Shown here piece after piece: positions 22,320 through 22,474 of a stretch of 22,474 nt of DNA (positions within the stretch are counted from its first letter, which is position 1; each line of letters begins with the position of its first letter). A program made the position numbers and the translations under genes. Under the pieces are notes generated by a model. The model was not told the DNA's origin. It worked only from the letters and a program-made list of their open reading frames with translations, and made no database searches. Origin of the DNA: Bacillus sp. AFS037270 (GTDB taxonomy: Bacteria; Bacillota; Bacilli; Bacillales_B; DSM-18226); contig NZ_NUNF01000082.1 of the NCBI RefSeq assembly GCF_002585305.1, positions 1-22,474 of the forward strand, read 5' to 3'.

Positions 22320-22355
22320 AATATATCAATTAAATATCAAGAAACTGTGCATTTT
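22320..22355 (-). promoter_or_regulatory. Direct-repeat activator site and -10 for the BNR lipoprotein gene
   Basis: In transcription order AAAATGCACAG (22345-22355) and TTTCTTGATAT (22334-22344), then 8 bases, then TATATT (22320-22325). The first unit matches that of the response regulator promoter at 8 of 11 positions and so does the second. Confidence 0.6.
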
Positions 22356-22419
22356 TGATTATTGTCATCATTTGGTCTTCTATCATTTCACAAAATTCAT
22401 CCGACAACCCCTACATAAG

Positions 22420-22474
22420 AAAAGCTCAAGGCGCCCGCCTATCGGTGACAAGCGCAAGACGAGCCGGCTGAAAG
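22420..22474. repeat. Candidate GC-rich intergenic repeat, cut by the window end
   Basis: The base composition jumps from AT-rich to GC-rich, with AGCTCAAGGCGCC near its start and AAGCGCAAGACGAGCC near the end. I recall similar strings scattered between genes of Bacillus genomes. No coding frame is evident and the element runs off the window. Confidence 0.35.

Overview
The window looks like a chromosomal segment from a low-GC, Gram-positive member of the Bacillaceae (Bacillus, Neobacillus or a relative). Shine-Dalgarno sites are strong AGGAGG types, and Spx, CsoR, CopZ and CopA closely resemble their Bacillus subtilis counterparts. There is a LysM-NlpC/P60 wall hydrolase and a Geobacillus-type GH36 alpha-galactosidase. 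I see no tRNA, rRNA, CRISPR array, phage gene or intact insertion sequence.

Layout. (1) 73-1957, plus strand: a HAD-type nucleotidase and a CynX/NimT-type MFS transporter. (2) 2390-10800, minus strand: an alpha-galactoside utilisation locus. In transcription order it holds a LacI-type repressor, a sugar-binding lipoprotein, two ABC permeases, a GH36 alpha-galactosidase, a GH4 alpha-galactosidase and a SemiSWEET sugar carrier, closed by a terminator. No ABC ATPase is encoded, so the importer probably borrows a shared MsmX-type ATPase. (3) 11264-12830, minus strand: a stress regulator operon of spx (spxA2-like), a 44-codon BA3454-type stress gene, an Rrf2 repressor (SaiR-like) and an IDEAL-domain gene. 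Four copies of a TGTAA-N9-TTACA dyad lie in this locus; two sit over the -10 regions of promoters with identical geometry. (4) 13263-17222, minus strand: a four-helix membrane protein with a Met/His tail, then the copper efflux operon csoR-copZ-copA plus a small one-helix protein, with CsoR-like operators before csoR and again before copA. (5) 17555-18361, plus strand: a secreted NlpC/P60 hydrolase. (6) 18483-22266: a Met/His-rich membrane-anchored protein overlapping a polyferredoxin membrane protein (minus), a divergent OmpR-type response regulator with no kinase (plus), and a lipoprotein of Asp-box (BNR) repeats (minus).

The most interesting signal is regulatory. Upstream of four separate units (the membrane protein at 13263-13760, the Met-rich/polyferredoxin pair, the response regulator and the BNR lipoprotein) I find the same arrangement: tandem 11-bp direct repeats (core TTTCTKCA), then exactly 8 bases, then a -10-like hexamer. 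That spacing is typical of an OmpR-family activator sitting on the -35 region. It suggests that the orphan response regulator controls these four units as one envelope regulon, probably linked to copper or redox stress given the Met/His motifs and the neighbouring csoR-copZA operon. The function is inference; the repeats and spacing are read directly from the sequence.
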